Assembly (NCBI GenBank): GCA_937921865.1
Contig: CAKZWF010000024.1
Location: 24,294-88,293, forward strand
Direction: 5' to 3'
Origin: an uncultured Pseudomonadales bacterium
Lineage (GTDB): Bacteria; Pseudomonadota; Gammaproteobacteria; Pseudomonadales; Azotimanducaceae
Length of the DNA: 64,000 nucleotides
Shown: in pieces, positions 51,992 to 61,313 of the stretch
How the letters are laid out: every line of letters starts with the position of its first letter
Numbering within the stretch: position 1 is the stretch's first letter
Notes under the pieces: generated by a model
Database searches by the model: none
Told to the model about the DNA's origin: nothing
Seen by the model: only the letters and a program-made list of their open reading frames with translations
Translations under genes and position numbers: made by a program

Positions 51992-54900
51992 ATGGGTCTA
52001 AAAGGGGAGCCGCGCGAGCGGATGGCGCGAATTGCGCTACTGGTTACGGCGCTTGCTCTGGCCGGTTGCGGTGAATCAACGCCGGAGTCTGCCGCCGATG
52101 CCGGGGTGCGCTCCGAAGCAGCCGTGGCTGCTGCAGACGGTGGCGCGGGGTCGGACGTTGCCAGCGCAGATAACGAAGGCGCGCTCACCGTTGTCGTGTC
52201 GCAGGGAACCAACCTGTCGTTTGATGTAGGCCCGGATGCTGATCGGATTGCGATGAGTGTCCAGGGTGTGCTGTTCACGTTACCGGCAGCCGGTGGAAGT
52301 GCGCAGGCGATCACCGATTACTACCAGGACGTGCGTGAACCGGTCTGGTCGCCGGATGGTTCCGCAATCGCCTACTACGGATATCGCAACGGCAACTGGG
52401 ACCTCTGGTCGATTCCTGCGCAAGGCGGCGAGCCCGAAGCGCTGACCAGTGATCTCTTTGATGACAGGGAACCGCGCTATTCACCCGATGGCGCCCGGAT
52501 TGCGTTCTCATCGGATCGAAGCGGCAACTACGACGTCTGGGTCCTGGAGTTGAGTGATGGCAGCCTGACTCAGATTACTGAAGGCACGGGCGATGAATAT
52601 TCTCCGGACTGGTCTGAAGATGGCGCGCGCCTGGCATATGCTGCGACGATGGGTCGTTCGGCGTCTGAAATTCATGTCGTCGATCTGGCCTCCCTCGACA
52701 CACAGCTGGTGATCTCAGAACCCGGCGTCGTCAGCGGTGTTGCCTGGCGAGCTGCGGATCGTCTGAGCTATCAGTTGTCTGGTGCAGCGCAGACCGATCT
52801 GCGAACCGTCGCCATCGGGGGCGGCGAAGTTGATGTGCTTAGCGAAGACGGTGATGACGTTTTCCCGTTTAAAGCGCATTGGACTGACAACGGGTCAGGT
52901 TTCTATGCCGCGAATGGCCGCATTTATTTTCAGCCGCCGGGTGCGCCGAGGGCCGAAATACCGTTCAGCGCGAGCTTTGATCTGCAGCGACCCAGCTACG
53001 AACGGAGGCGGCGCAATCACGATGCTACGGCGCCGCAGCCGGTGCTCGGGATTTCGGCACCGGCGCTGTCGCCGGATGGTGAGTGGGTTTCGTTCGCAGC
53101 CCTCGGTGATCTGTGGATGTGGCGGCCGGCGGACGAGACTCTTCGCAACATCACAGATAATCCCTTCGTTGCACGGACTCCGACCTGGTCGCCAGACGGT
53201 AGACAGATCGCCTATATTTCTGACAAGCCGACTAACGAGACCGCTGATAACAATGGCGCGAATGCAGCGGGGTTGTGGATCTACGACATTGAGCAGCAGA
53301 TCAGCAGTCGGGTAAGCGTGAATGCACCAGGTGTGAGTGGCCCGAGCTGGTCACCGGACGGGCAGTCTGTTGCGGTGTTTACGTCAGTTCCAGGCAACCC
53401 CCTTGCCGGGCAGATGATCGTTATCAATTTACGCGACGGCTCCGCCACTCCTGTTCACAAACCCGTTCCGGCTCAGCCGATTTCCTGGAGTGCGGATGGC
53501 GCTTATGTGGCGACGACGGAGCTTGTGCCTTTTTCCAGTAGATACCGGGAAGGCGTCTATCGTCTCGCGGTAATGGCTCCGGACAGTGATGAACGCTACG
53601 AGATTGAACCTGTGGCCCACAGAAACATCACCAGCGCCGCACTCACACCAACCGGCCGGGCCATGACCTATGTACAGGATGGGCTGCTCTGGCAGCAGAA
53701 TCTGAATGAAAACTTCGAACCCAAGGATGCACCGGTGGCGTTGACAGATTCACTGGCGGACACTCCGTCGTGGAGCGGCGATGGTCGGTTTATCGTCTAC
53801 ATGGACGCGGATCGGATGTTCAGGCTGGATGTCGAAGCCAACCTCGCCACGGACATCACACCGCCGTTGACCTGGAGTGCGTCCCGTCCGGATAAGCGGT
53901 GGACCCTGATGGTCGGCAGACTGTTTGATGGCATCAGCGACGACTATCTCGAAAACGTGCTGGTTACCATCGATGGGAATCGCATTGTGGCCATGGAGCC
54001 TGGCGCAGCAGGTCGCGCAGCAGACGTGGACGCGTCAGACAAGGCGGCTTATCCAGGGCTGTTCGAAATGCACGCGCATATGGGTGAGACCAGTGAGTCA
54101 CAGGGCCGCACCTGGCTGGCTTACGGAATAACCAACGTGCGCGACCCTGGCGCGCATCCCTATGTGGCCAAAGAGCGGCAGGAAATGTGGGACAGCGGCA
54201 AGAGCATTGGCCCGAGGACCTATACCACGGGATTCCTCACCGATGGCAACCGGGTGTACTACTCAGTGGCGGAAGGCATTACCTCTGATGAACATCTGGA
54301 ACGGGCGTTGAATCGTGCACAACGGCTGAAACTCGATTTCATCAAGACTTATGTTCGCCTGCCCGATCTGTGGCAGCGCAGGGTGGTGGAGTTTGCGCAC
54401 GGAATTGGCATTCCGACATCGTCCCATGAACTCTTCCCTGCGGTGGCGCATGGTATGGATCATGTTGAGCACATCGGTGGCACCAGTCGGCGTGGTTTTG
54501 CGCCCAAGGTGAGTGGGCTCGGCTACAGCTACGATGACGTGGTTAATCTTCTGGTCGACTCAGGCATGGGGATCACGCCTACCGCGGTACTGCCCGGTTA
54601 CGCAGTGATAGCTGAGACGCAACCCGACCTGTTTACAACACCACAATTCGAGACCTTCTATGGAGAGCGCGGACGTCAGGGGGCGGCAATGATGGCCCGG
54701 ATGTTCGGCCCTCGTGCAGGTGCGACGGTTGTGGCGAATGCCGAGCTGCTGCGCGAGCTGGCAGCTCGCGATGCGCTGATGGTCAGCGGCACCGACTCGC
54801 CTTTTTCACCCTACGGTGCGGGTCTGCATGCAGAGTTGCGGCTCTATGCGCTCGCTGGATTGACGCCACAGCAGGTTCTGCGCACGGCAACGGTGCAAGC

Positions 54901-55084
54901 GGCCATTGCTGCTGGCGTGGAAAATGACCTAGGTACACTCCAGCCTGGCATGCTGGCGGATATGGTGATCGTCGATGGAGATCCATTGGCAGACATTGCA
55001 GATGCGGACAACGTCACCCTGACGATAAAAAATGGCCGAGCTTATCCGCTGGCGGAACTGCTGGCAGAACCTGAATCAGACTGA
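51992..55084 (+). CDS. lipoprotein with TolB-like beta-propeller and amidohydrolase domains
   Basis: 1030 residues. A lipobox LAGC (LLVTALALAGCGE) makes it a lipoprotein. Residues ~50-620 carry WD40/PD40-type blades with repeated W-S-P-D-G (VWSPDGSAIAY, RYSPDGARIAFSSD, TWSPDGRQIAYISD, SWSPDGQSVAVF). The C-terminal ~390 residues are an amidohydrolase: metal site HAHMGE, later SSHELFP, DHVEHIGG and Asp in SGTDSPFSPYG. Similar fusions are periplasmic imidazolonepropionase/peptidase-like enzymes of unknown substrate. The ATG at 51992 is placed with GAGGGG upstream. Confidence 0.9.
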   Translation: MGLKGEPRERMARIALLVTALALAGCGESTPESAADAGVRSEAAVAAADGGAGSDVASADNEGALTVVVSQGTNLSFDVGPDADRIAMSVQGVLFTLPAAGGSAQAITDYYQDVREPVWSPDGSAIAYYGYRNGNWDLWSIPAQGGEPEALTSDLFDDREPRYSPDGARIAFSSDRSGNYDVWVLELSDGSLTQITEGTGDEYSPDWSEDGARLAYAATMGRSASEIHVVDLASLDTQLVISEPGVVSGVAWRAADRLSYQLSGAAQTDLRTVAIGGGEVDVLSEDGDDVFPFKAHWTDNGSGFYAANGRIYFQPPGAPRAEIPFSASFDLQRPSYERRRRNHDATAPQPVLGISAPALSPDGEWVSFAALGDLWMWRPADETLRNITDNPFVARTPTWSPDGRQIAYISDKPTNETADNNGANAAGLWIYDIEQQISSRVSVNAPGVSGPSWSPDGQSVAVFTSVPGNPLAGQMIVINLRDGSATPVHKPVPAQPISWSADGAYVATTELVPFSSRYREGVYRLAVMAPDSDERYEIEPVAHRNITSAALTPTGRAMTYVQDGLLWQQNLNENFEPKDAPVALTDSLADTPSWSGDGRFIVYMDADRMFRLDVEANLATDITPPLTWSASRPDKRWTLMVGRLFDGISDDYLENVLVTIDGNRIVAMEPGAAGRAADVDASDKAAYPGLFEMHAHMGETSESQGRTWLAYGITNVRDPGAHPYVAKERQEMWDSGKSIGPRTYTTGFLTDGNRVYYSVAEGITSDEHLERALNRAQRLKLDFIKTYVRLPDLWQRRVVEFAHGIGIPTSSHELFPAVAHGMDHVEHIGGTSRRGFAPKVSGLGYSYDDVVNLLVDSGMGITPTAVLPGYAVIAETQPDLFTTPQFETFYGERGRQGAAMMARMFGPRAGATVVANAELLRELAARDALMVSGTDSPFSPYGAGLHAELRLYALAGLTPQQVLRTATVQAAIAAGVENDLGTLQPGMLADMVIVDGDPLADIADADNVTLTIKNGRAYPLAELLAEPESD

Positions 55085-55175
55085 GCCATCTCTGGATGCT
55101 GACGTCTGCAGTCAGGCTGGGTGCAATAGTTTTACCGCTGGAACTTTGAAGATCTGATGGCGCGGCAATGAATGT

Positions 55176-55208
55176 GCTGAAAGCATGAGCCTGACACAGG
55201 CTTTCAGC
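55176..55208 (+). terminator. hairpin between convergent genes, probable bidirectional terminator
   Basis: GCTGAAAGC (55176-55184) pairs with GCTTTCAGC (55200-55208) around a 15-base loop that contains an inner CCTG/CAGG. It separates the convergent amidohydrolase and btuB-like genes. The T-tail is short. Confidence 0.5.
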
Positions 55209-55216
55209 AGGTCCGC

Positions 55217-57238
55217 TCAGAGCTTCATACGGACTCCGCCATAGACGGCTCGTTCCGGCGATTGGTAGCCATACACATTCTGATAGGTTTCATCGAAACT
55301 GTTATTGGCTCGGGCGTAGATATCTACCCGCTCGGTGAGAGCAAAACTGCCGGTGATGTCGACCAGAACATATGAATCCAGTGTCACGTTCTCCGGATTT
55401 GCCGGAAAAGGTGGAAAGAAGCGATCACGCTGGTCACCGCTGTAAGCGACGTTGACGTTGACGTTTGCCCGCCCATTCAGCAGTCGCTGATTCAGGTTCA
55501 GCGCAGCCATGTGTTTGGGTCGACGCAATTCCCGCGATCGACCACCGTTATCATCAGGTTCGCGGGAGTCGGTATAGCTATAGCTGCCGGTGACTGTCAG
55601 ATTGCTGCCGAGTCGGCTGCGCAGTTCGACCTCGACACCGTCACGGCGACTTTTACCGTTCAGGTTTTCTGCGGTGAACAGGCCACTGTCCGGATCAAAG
55701 GCGAAACCGTTGATTTCGTTTTCGAGCCGCTCGCTGAAGTAGGTGACATCGATGCTGGTGCGCTCGCCAAACAACCACTGCTGCACGCCGATATCAAATC
55801 CGGTATTTTTTTCCGGTTCCAGATCTGGATTGCCCAGAAACTGATCCGGATAAAACCCGAAGCGCTCTATGAATGTGGGGGATTTCTGCCCTTCGCCATA
55901 GCTGGCATGCAATCGGGTGTTGCTGGCGCTGATCAGATAGGAGGAGGTGAATCGATAGGTGGTGACGTCGTCGAACTCGCTGTTGTCATCAAAACGGACG
56001 CTGGCTGAGACGCTCAGCGCGGACAACGGCTGCGTCATGAACTCGGCCACGTAGCCGGTGTTGTCCATGTTCTGATCCTGATTTGGATCAAATGCCCCGA
56101 ACGCGATACCGCGCTGGGTGAAATCTTCGTCTTCGTAATCGATAGCCAGGATCAGGTGTTGTGATGAAAAGCTGGCCCAGTCCGGCAGATTGAATGTCGA
56201 CTGATAGTACAGGCCAACTTTTTCAGCGCCCGTCTTCGCGTTCTCTATTCCGTCGGTGCTCTGTTTGTGGTCGGAGTCGAGATAAGTGATGCGAATAGAC
56301 TGATCCCAGACGTCGTCGAACAGGGTGATGCCCGCGCTGCCGCTCAGCAGCAGCAATTCGTCGTCGCTTTTGTTATCCGCATCTGCCGGTAGCCCGGTGC
56401 TGAAGTCCGTGCCATCGTATTCGCTGGTGCCTTCGGTGTAGCGGCTGAAGAGGCTCAGCCGGGTGGTGTCAGTGGGGCGCCAGCGGCTGCTCAGCGAGAG
56501 GCTCAAGTTGTCATAACCGTCGTCTTCATCGCCTTCAACCGTAGCGTCCGTTCCGTCGGTATCGAAGTAAGAGGCATTGACGCTGACACCGCCCCGGTTG
56601 GTGTTCCAGCTGGCGTTACCGCCACCGAATACAGTGTTTTCGGAGCCGCCCTCAAGAAACCCGCTGCCATTTAGGCCCTGACCGCCTTCACGGGTACGGA
56701 TGTTGATGACTCCGGCTGCGGCATCGCTGCCCCATAGCGCACTTTGGGGACCCCGCAGCACTTCGATGCGATCAACGTCGTAGCTCATCAACGAAGCGAA
56801 GTCGAAGGTATCCCCCAGGCCGGGATCATTAGCCTCGACACCGTCGATGACCACCAGGACCTGATTTGCTTCAGCGCCCCTGATGCGGACTTCAGTGAGT
56901 GATCCGAAACCGGCGGTGCGGCTGACAGCCACACTGGGAAGGTCGGAAAGTACGTCGACCGTGAATACAGACTGCCGCTCATCGAGCAGCGTGCGATCGA
57001 TTGTCGATACAGAGCTGCCGACCCGGCTGGCGGGAATTTTGATTCGGTGTGCGGTGACAATCATGGTTTCCTCGTCTCCCGGGGAGGTAGCCAGCGCAGC
57101 TGGATCTGAATCCTCTGCGGCGACGAGTGTGTCGGCAGCGAAGAGCAGCAGAAGGTACAACGGTATGCAGAGCGAGCGAACGCCCAGCGTGAGTGGTTGG
57201 CTAGTTTTCATTGTGGTTGGCTCCGGTAACGCGCCCAC
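55217..57238 (-). CDS. btuB: BtuB-like TonB-dependent vitamin B12 receptor
   Basis: 673 residues. Signal peptide (SLCIPLYLLLLFAADTLVAA), then a TonB-box-like ETMIVTAHRI, a plug with VAVSRTAGFGSLTEVRIRGAEA and IDGVEAND, and a 22-strand-type barrel ending AVYGGVRMKL with the terminal aromatic/hydrophobic rule approximated. Plug-plus-length and IRGAEANQVLVVIDGV match BtuB. A cobalamin riboswitch precedes the gene on the same strand, so uptake of cobalamin under vitamin control is strongly supported. The gene ends eight bases after a probable terminator. Confidence 0.9.
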   Translation of the reverse strand: MGALPEPTTMKTSQPLTLGVRSLCIPLYLLLLFAADTLVAAEDSDPAALATSPGDEETMIVTAHRIKIPASRVGSSVSTIDRTLLDERQSVFTVDVLSDLPSVAVSRTAGFGSLTEVRIRGAEANQVLVVIDGVEANDPGLGDTFDFASLMSYDVDRIEVLRGPQSALWGSDAAAGVINIRTREGGQGLNGSGFLEGGSENTVFGGGNASWNTNRGGVSVNASYFDTDGTDATVEGDEDDGYDNLSLSLSSRWRPTDTTRLSLFSRYTEGTSEYDGTDFSTGLPADADNKSDDELLLLSGSAGITLFDDVWDQSIRITYLDSDHKQSTDGIENAKTGAEKVGLYYQSTFNLPDWASFSSQHLILAIDYEDEDFTQRGIAFGAFDPNQDQNMDNTGYVAEFMTQPLSALSVSASVRFDDNSEFDDVTTYRFTSSYLISASNTRLHASYGEGQKSPTFIERFGFYPDQFLGNPDLEPEKNTGFDIGVQQWLFGERTSIDVTYFSERLENEINGFAFDPDSGLFTAENLNGKSRRDGVEVELRSRLGSNLTVTGSYSYTDSREPDDNGGRSRELRRPKHMAALNLNQRLLNGRANVNVNVAYSGDQRDRFFPPFPANPENVTLDSYVLVDITGSFALTERVDIYARANNSFDETYQNVYGYQSPERAVYGGVRMKL

Positions 57239-57277
57239 CGCGCGTCGGGTTGTTATGCAGGTGCTCGAGCACCCGGC

Positions 57278-57478
57278 GTGTTCACCTGGGCGGTCTCCGG
57301 GCTGACGAGGGACTGAGATTCAGTCGGGCGGATCACCTTCCCGCGATAGTTCGCAGTGGCTGAACAGACTGTGCCGTTCGGACTCGCTTAACCTCGATCA
57401 CCGTTGCGGGGGCAGCGTTGGAACTGATGTTTACACACCTCACCAACTTCCCGTTACCAGATGAGCGACCACTGTAGA
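57278..57478 (-). promoter_or_regulatory. cobalamin (B12) riboswitch
   Basis: On the minus strand the region reads GGGAA-xxx-GGTG (57455-57441), then GCTGCCCCCGCAACGGT (57416-57400), GCCACTG (57360-57354), GCGGGAAGG (57344-57336) and the B12-box AGCCCGGAGACCGCCC (57303-57288). The order and spacing are those of RF00174. The downstream leader to the btuB start is about 50 bases, with a perfect 14-base palindrome GGTGCTCGAGCACC (57260-57273). The palindrome or the CAGGTG/CACCTG pair (57258-57263 with 57283-57288) probably forms the expression platform. Cobalamin binding should repress btuB translation or transcription. Confidence 0.9.
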
Positions 57479-57631
57479 CGGGTGTTAAAAGTGTCACAAG
57501 CGAATCATCCGCATGACGCTGTGCGTAGAATTCGATAGCTTTAGTCAATCGATACGAAATAAACAATTGATTTCAATAGATGATCCGACTGCCTCAGAAT
57601 GCTTGCATACACTCAGACAGGAAGTCGAAAG

Positions 57632-58102
57632 ATGAAGCAGCAGATAAACATCGGCATTGAAGAGGCGTCACGTAACGAGATTGCAGCAGGGCTCGCCAGA
57701 GTCCTCGCGGACAGTTATACGCTGTATCTGAAGACCCATAACTACCACTGGAATGTCACAGGGCCGCGATTTCGCGAACTGCACCTGATGTTCGAAGAAC
57801 AGTACACCGAGCTTGCGATTGCCGTGGATGATATTGCTGAACGAATCCGCACCCTGGGAGCGTTCGCGCCAGGCAGCTATGCAGAATTTTCGCAGCTGTC
57901 ACGGATCTCCGAAGCAACCGGTCAGCTGGCTGCGGAAGCCATGGTTGAGGATCTGGTCGTTGCGAATGAAACGCTGGTCAGAACGATTCGTGAAGTCCTG
58001 CCGTCAGCGCAGAATGCGGGCGACGAATCTACCGCCAGTCTGCTGGCTGATCGGATGGTGGTCCATGAGAAAACCGCCTGGATGTTGCGCAGCACGCTTT
58101 AG
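57632..58102 (+). CDS. dps: Dps-like ferritin / DNA-binding starvation protein
   Basis: 156 residues. The signature [49 protein letters not shown] has the ferroxidase His and Asp/Glu residues (HNYHWNV...D...E). Dps forms a 12-mer that oxidises iron with peroxide and shields DNA. ATG 57632 has AGGAAG seven bases upstream; the frame begins earlier at 57599 but lacks a signal. It lies alone, with an AT-rich upstream region containing an imperfect OxyR-like match that I do not rate as a site. The neighbouring btuB is divergently transcribed. Confidence 0.92.
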   Translation: MKQQINIGIEEASRNEIAAGLARVLADSYTLYLKTHNYHWNVTGPRFRELHLMFEEQYTELAIAVDDIAERIRTLGAFAPGSYAEFSQLSRISEATGQLAAEAMVEDLVVANETLVRTIREVLPSAQNAGDESTASLLADRMVVHEKTAWMLRSTL

Positions 58103-58293
58103 CAGCTGATTTTCAGGTATGCGTCTGGCAGGTTGTTTTGTGCATGCTGGCAGGCGTATGCTTGCTGCGCTGGGTTGGGCATCCAGACAGTTGGATCGGG
58201 TAGGTCTTAAAACATAGAGTCGTACGGTGTATCAGTCCCACGCCCGCACCCGGTAGGAAACGCAAATAAATCGCTTGTCATAAGGAGAAGCTA

Positions 58294-58947
58294 ATGAAAG
58301 CGATCACTACCGCAGTACTTCTGTTTGTCTCATCTCTCGTTGTTTCGTTGTCTGCCGCCGCGCAGGTGCTTGAAGTGAATATCTGGAAACCCCTTGTGGG
58401 CAAAGGTCCGCAGACCTATCAATATGCGATGGAGGCGAAAGCCATTCAGGAAAAACTTGGCGCAACCGTCTCTGTTGCCTCTGCTCTGGATGGTCGCATG
58501 CACTTCGCGTTGAGTTTTGAAGACTGGAGCAGTTGGGCTGCATTTGGCAGCAAAATGGATGCGAGCAAGGATTGGGCTGCATTTCTAAACAAAATAAACA
58601 CTGACCCGTCTGCTGAGCTTGAGAGCAACTACCTGCTCAATGTAGCGTCTCCGGGCGGGGATGGTCCGGTATATCAGGTGTTTGTCTGGGAAGCTAATCC
58701 TGGGCGCGTGAGCGAGTTGATCGAAAACACCCTGGAAGCCAAGGTGATACATGAGAAAGGTGGTGCCAGCGTTGGCGTTTATGTGGATCAGTTGAACCAT
58801 GTGCATTACGGCATGTCATTCCCATCGTGGGAAGCGTGGGCGAAATTCCAGGACACACCGAACCCGGAGTTCCAGAACTGGATGAGCGAACAGAATCAGA
58901 ATCCGATTGCACAATTGATTAAGGTGTATACGGCGAGCGAACGCTGA
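58294..58947 (+). CDS. secreted protein with two ABM/NIPSNAP-like halves
   Basis: 217 residues. Signal peptide (AVLLFVSSLVVSLSAAAQ), then two similar domains: LEVNIWKPLVGKGPQTYQYAMEAKAIQEKLGATVSVAS and VYQVFVWEANPGRVSELIENTLEAKVIHEKGGASVGVYV. Each ends with a strand pair and a short helix (MHFALSFEDWSSWAAFGSKM / HYGMSFPSWEAWAKFQ). Tandem alpha+beta barrel halves make a monomer mimicking an ABM dimer. The same plan as 18865-19605, so they could be paralogues. Role unknown. AAGGAG precedes the ATG. Confidence 0.78.
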   Translation: MKAITTAVLLFVSSLVVSLSAAAQVLEVNIWKPLVGKGPQTYQYAMEAKAIQEKLGATVSVASALDGRMHFALSFEDWSSWAAFGSKMDASKDWAAFLNKINTDPSAELESNYLLNVASPGGDGPVYQVFVWEANPGRVSELIENTLEAKVIHEKGGASVGVYVDQLNHVHYGMSFPSWEAWAKFQDTPNPEFQNWMSEQNQNPIAQLIKVYTASER

Positions 58948-58963
58948 TCTCTGACCTGTGGGT

Positions 58964-59006
58964 GGTCTTCGTCTTTCCGTAGTTTGCAGTGATGAAGGCG
59001 AAGACC
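58964..59006 (+). terminator. hairpin between convergent genes, possible terminator
   Basis: GGTCTTCG (58964-58971) pairs with CGAAGACC (58999-59006) with a 27-base loop. It lies between the stop of the secreted protein gene and the stop of the convergent methyltransferase-like gene and touches the latter stop. No T-run follows, so the role is tentative. Confidence 0.4.
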
Positions 59007-59623
59007 TAACGCTGGGCAACCAGTAACCACAATGGATCGGCGTTCACCGGCGAGCGATCGATGAACGCTATGTCATTGAACCCTGCGCGTTCCAGGTGAC
59101 CGGCGACCAGAGCAACACGCTGCGCGGCAGGCAGTTCCTGAAAAGCCATGATGGCCTTGGTTGGAAACAGTCGGTGTGACATGGCGATGCAAACCGCGCC
59201 GTTGTTTCTCAGTACCTGACGTACAGAACTCAGCACAGCTTCCGGGTTAATCAGGTACTGAATCGACACCACGATGTGCACCCGGTCGAAACTTTGCTCC
59301 GGATACGGCAGTATCGGCTCGTCGTTGAGGTTTTGAACGAGATGGTCGGTCAAGCGGGGATTGGCCACCAGCTCTGCTTCATTCATTCCCAGACCAGCCA
59401 CACGGCCCAGCGGAATCTCCTCTGGAAGGTGGGAGATCCACGAAGACATCAGATCAAGCACATCGCTGCCGGGGGTCAGGAATTCCCGATAGAACTCGGT
59501 AAGGGCTGCAATGGTTGCCGCATCGATATGGGCAACGAATCTGGGTTCACGGTAAAACAGCTCATCAGCGGATTCATCTGCGCGTCTGTACAGCGCCTCA
59601 GGTACTGGTTTGTCGATGTTCAT
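59006..59623 (-). CDS. SAM-dependent methyltransferase-like protein
   Basis: 205 residues. Class I methyltransferase motifs are partial: GSDVLDLMSSWISHLP for motif I (without the usual GxGxG), VAGLGMNEAEL for motif II and SFDRVHIVVSIQYLINPE for motif IV/V. Such DLMSSW proteins are common, unassigned methyltransferases. Ends with ADPLWLLVAQR. ATG 59623 follows GGAG by five bases; a GTG lies one codon upstream. The neighbouring hot-dog gene is divergent. Confidence 0.8.
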   Translation of the reverse strand: MNIDKPVPEALYRRADESADELFYREPRFVAHIDAATIAALTEFYREFLTPGSDVLDLMSSWISHLPEEIPLGRVAGLGMNEAELVANPRLTDHLVQNLNDEPILPYPEQSFDRVHIVVSIQYLINPEAVLSSVRQVLRNNGAVCIAMSHRLFPTKAIMAFQELPAAQRVALVAGHLERAGFNDIAFIDRSPVNADPLWLLVAQR

Positions 59624-59699
59624 CACTGCTCCCGGGCGCTGTTATGGTCCGTGTTCGCATAGGGTATATTGACTTGAGGGTTGCTGGGAGAGAAATCCA

Positions 59700-60557
59700 A
59701 TGGCTGAATCAAATGAACCGGTCCACGGTCCTTACTGGGCTGGACGCAACTGGTCTGCTGATGCCGGTGCAGGCAGTATCCATGATGACGAAACAGCGGC
59801 GAAACTGGGTTTTCGTGGTGGCACGGTAGCTGGCGACGTTCACATGAATCAGTTTCCGTCCACGTTGCTGGAAATATTCGGCGATCGCTGGTTTGAAACC
59901 GGCAACCTGTCGCTGAATTTCAGGAATGCCACCGTTGATCGGGAAAAGGTGCGGGTCTGTGCGGAACCGCTTGGACCTGGGGCGCAGCAGACGCGGGTCT
60001 GGATGGAGCGGGACGACGGGCTGCTGGTGTGTTCGGGCACAGCGGCTGTTAACGACCTCGGCCACTCGGAACTGCGTGCCCGTGATCTGCGACCGTGTGA
60101 CCCATCAGAGCTGAAAATTCTCCGTCGGGTTGAACCGGGCATGCCGCTTGGTGATCTGCAGCTGACGATTGATTCTGAAAAACAGTTTGAGCGTTACGAC
60201 AAAGGTCTGATCAGCAATCCGCTGCCATTGTTCCGGGAACCATCGCGCTGGGGCGGGGTGGTCGCGGCACCCTGCACCTTTGTGCAGTATTTCTGGGGTC
60301 CGCAGACGCAATTGCTGCGACCGAGTGTGGGTGATGCCGTCGGACTGTTTGGCGCGATCGAAATCGCCAACGTGCATGGACCGCTGTTGCTGGAGCGCGA
60401 CTACCGCGTGCGTTCGCATGTTGTCTGTGTGGGACAGAGTCCGAAAACCGAATATCTCTGGTTTGATACCACTGCAGCGGACGAGCAGGATCGCGAGGTT
60501 GCCAGCTTTCGGATGATGTTGCGCTTCATGAAGGCTTCTTCACCCGAGTACGGATAA
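59700..60557 (+). CDS. MaoC-like hot-dog fold protein
   Basis: 285 residues, two hot-dog-like halves. The first has AAKLGFRGGTVAGDVHMNQFPSTLLEIFG with NLSLNFRNATVDREKV, similar to the MaoC hydratase helix-strand elements; the second continues FVQYFWGPQTQL and ALFGAIEIANVHGPLLLERDY. A double hot-dog MaoC/thioesterase role on CoA esters is likely, in the same metabolic class as the enoyl-CoA hydratase at 22940. The catalytic Asp/His pair of MaoC is not certain. GAGAGAAA precedes the ATG. Confidence 0.7.
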   Translation: MAESNEPVHGPYWAGRNWSADAGAGSIHDDETAAKLGFRGGTVAGDVHMNQFPSTLLEIFGDRWFETGNLSLNFRNATVDREKVRVCAEPLGPGAQQTRVWMERDDGLLVCSGTAAVNDLGHSELRARDLRPCDPSELKILRRVEPGMPLGDLQLTIDSEKQFERYDKGLISNPLPLFREPSRWGGVVAAPCTFVQYFWGPQTQLLRPSVGDAVGLFGAIEIANVHGPLLLERDYRVRSHVVCVGQSPKTEYLWFDTTAADEQDREVASFRMMLRFMKASSPEYG

Positions 60558-60599
60558 CGATTACAGACAGAAGTGGCAGCGACCGCGTGGGCTGAACTA

Positions 60600-61244
60600 T
60601 CAGTCTGAGTTTAGCGCACTGGTCGACGAATTCGAGACCGCTAATTCGGTTGGAAGCTCGGAGACCCGCACAGCTTGATCGGTCCGGTTCTGCAGCAGCG
60701 GATAAGTCTCCATCATCCACGATTTGCCGATGGCTTTGGCCGGTAACTCAAGATTCAACTGCGGTACCTCTAATGCAATCCACGCGGTGAAAGAGTTGCT
60801 GTTCGGGCCGGGATACATCACATATTCGTTCGAGTAAGGGTAGCTGAGCGCTGCTTCATGAATGGCGTCAACCAGTTGCTGCGCATCACTGCCGCGTTTA
60901 TCTAGCAGCAGCACAGGGGGTGATCCAAACCAGTCACCGTCGGGACGATCACTGCTGATGCTGACAACGGGCAGGCCTCGTCGCAGCCGCCAGCCGATCA
61001 CCTGATACTTGCGGTAGCTGTCAGCATTCGCGGCTTTAGTCACCACCCAGGTGTGAATGGCGAAACGACCGCGCATGCCCCAGACATCAGCGCCATAGAC
61101 CTGAACCACGGCGTCTGTGTGGTCGTCCGGGGCAGGCGCTTCTGCCGGTCCGACACTCTGTGGTTTGAGCGCCCACGACAGCGAGGTGAGTACCAGAGCG
61201 CCAATTGCGATCGTGGCAAAGGTCAGCATGAAAAATTTACGCAT
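60600..61244 (-). CDS. DUF3750 family protein
   Basis: 214 residues. N-terminal hydrophobic segment (FFMLTFATIAIGALVLTSLSW) is a TM anchor or signal. The body matches DUF3750: VYGADVWGMRGRFAIHTWVVTKAANADSYRKYQVIGWRLRR, YPYSNEYVMYPGPNSNSFTAWIALEVPQL and LPAKAIGKSW. Conserved His and Asn (HTW, PGPNSN) hint at enzymatic or ligand sites, but function is unknown. It lies upstream of the aldo/keto reductase on the opposite side from the hot-dog gene, with which it is convergent. Confidence 0.82.
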   Translation of the reverse strand: MRKFFMLTFATIAIGALVLTSLSWALKPQSVGPAEAPAPDDHTDAVVQVYGADVWGMRGRFAIHTWVVTKAANADSYRKYQVIGWRLRRGLPVVSISSDRPDGDWFGSPPVLLLDKRGSDAQQLVDAIHEAALSYPYSNEYVMYPGPNSNSFTAWIALEVPQLNLELPAKAIGKSWMMETYPLLQNRTDQAVRVSELPTELAVSNSSTSALNSD

Positions 61245-61313
61245 GCGCTGATTGAGTAACCCTCTGTGGCGGCTTAAAAAATAGACTTCGACGTCAGGCC
61301 TTGGTTCAACAGC

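Noticed and set aside
57333..57566. Open frame of 77 residues on the minus strand ahead of btuB
   Set aside because: It coincides with the cobalamin riboswitch aptamer, whose conserved RNA boxes explain the sequence; the peptide has no recognisable features.
57541..57600. Possible OxyR site upstream of dps
   Set aside because: Only partial agreement with ATAG-N7-CTAT spacing; several positions mismatch.
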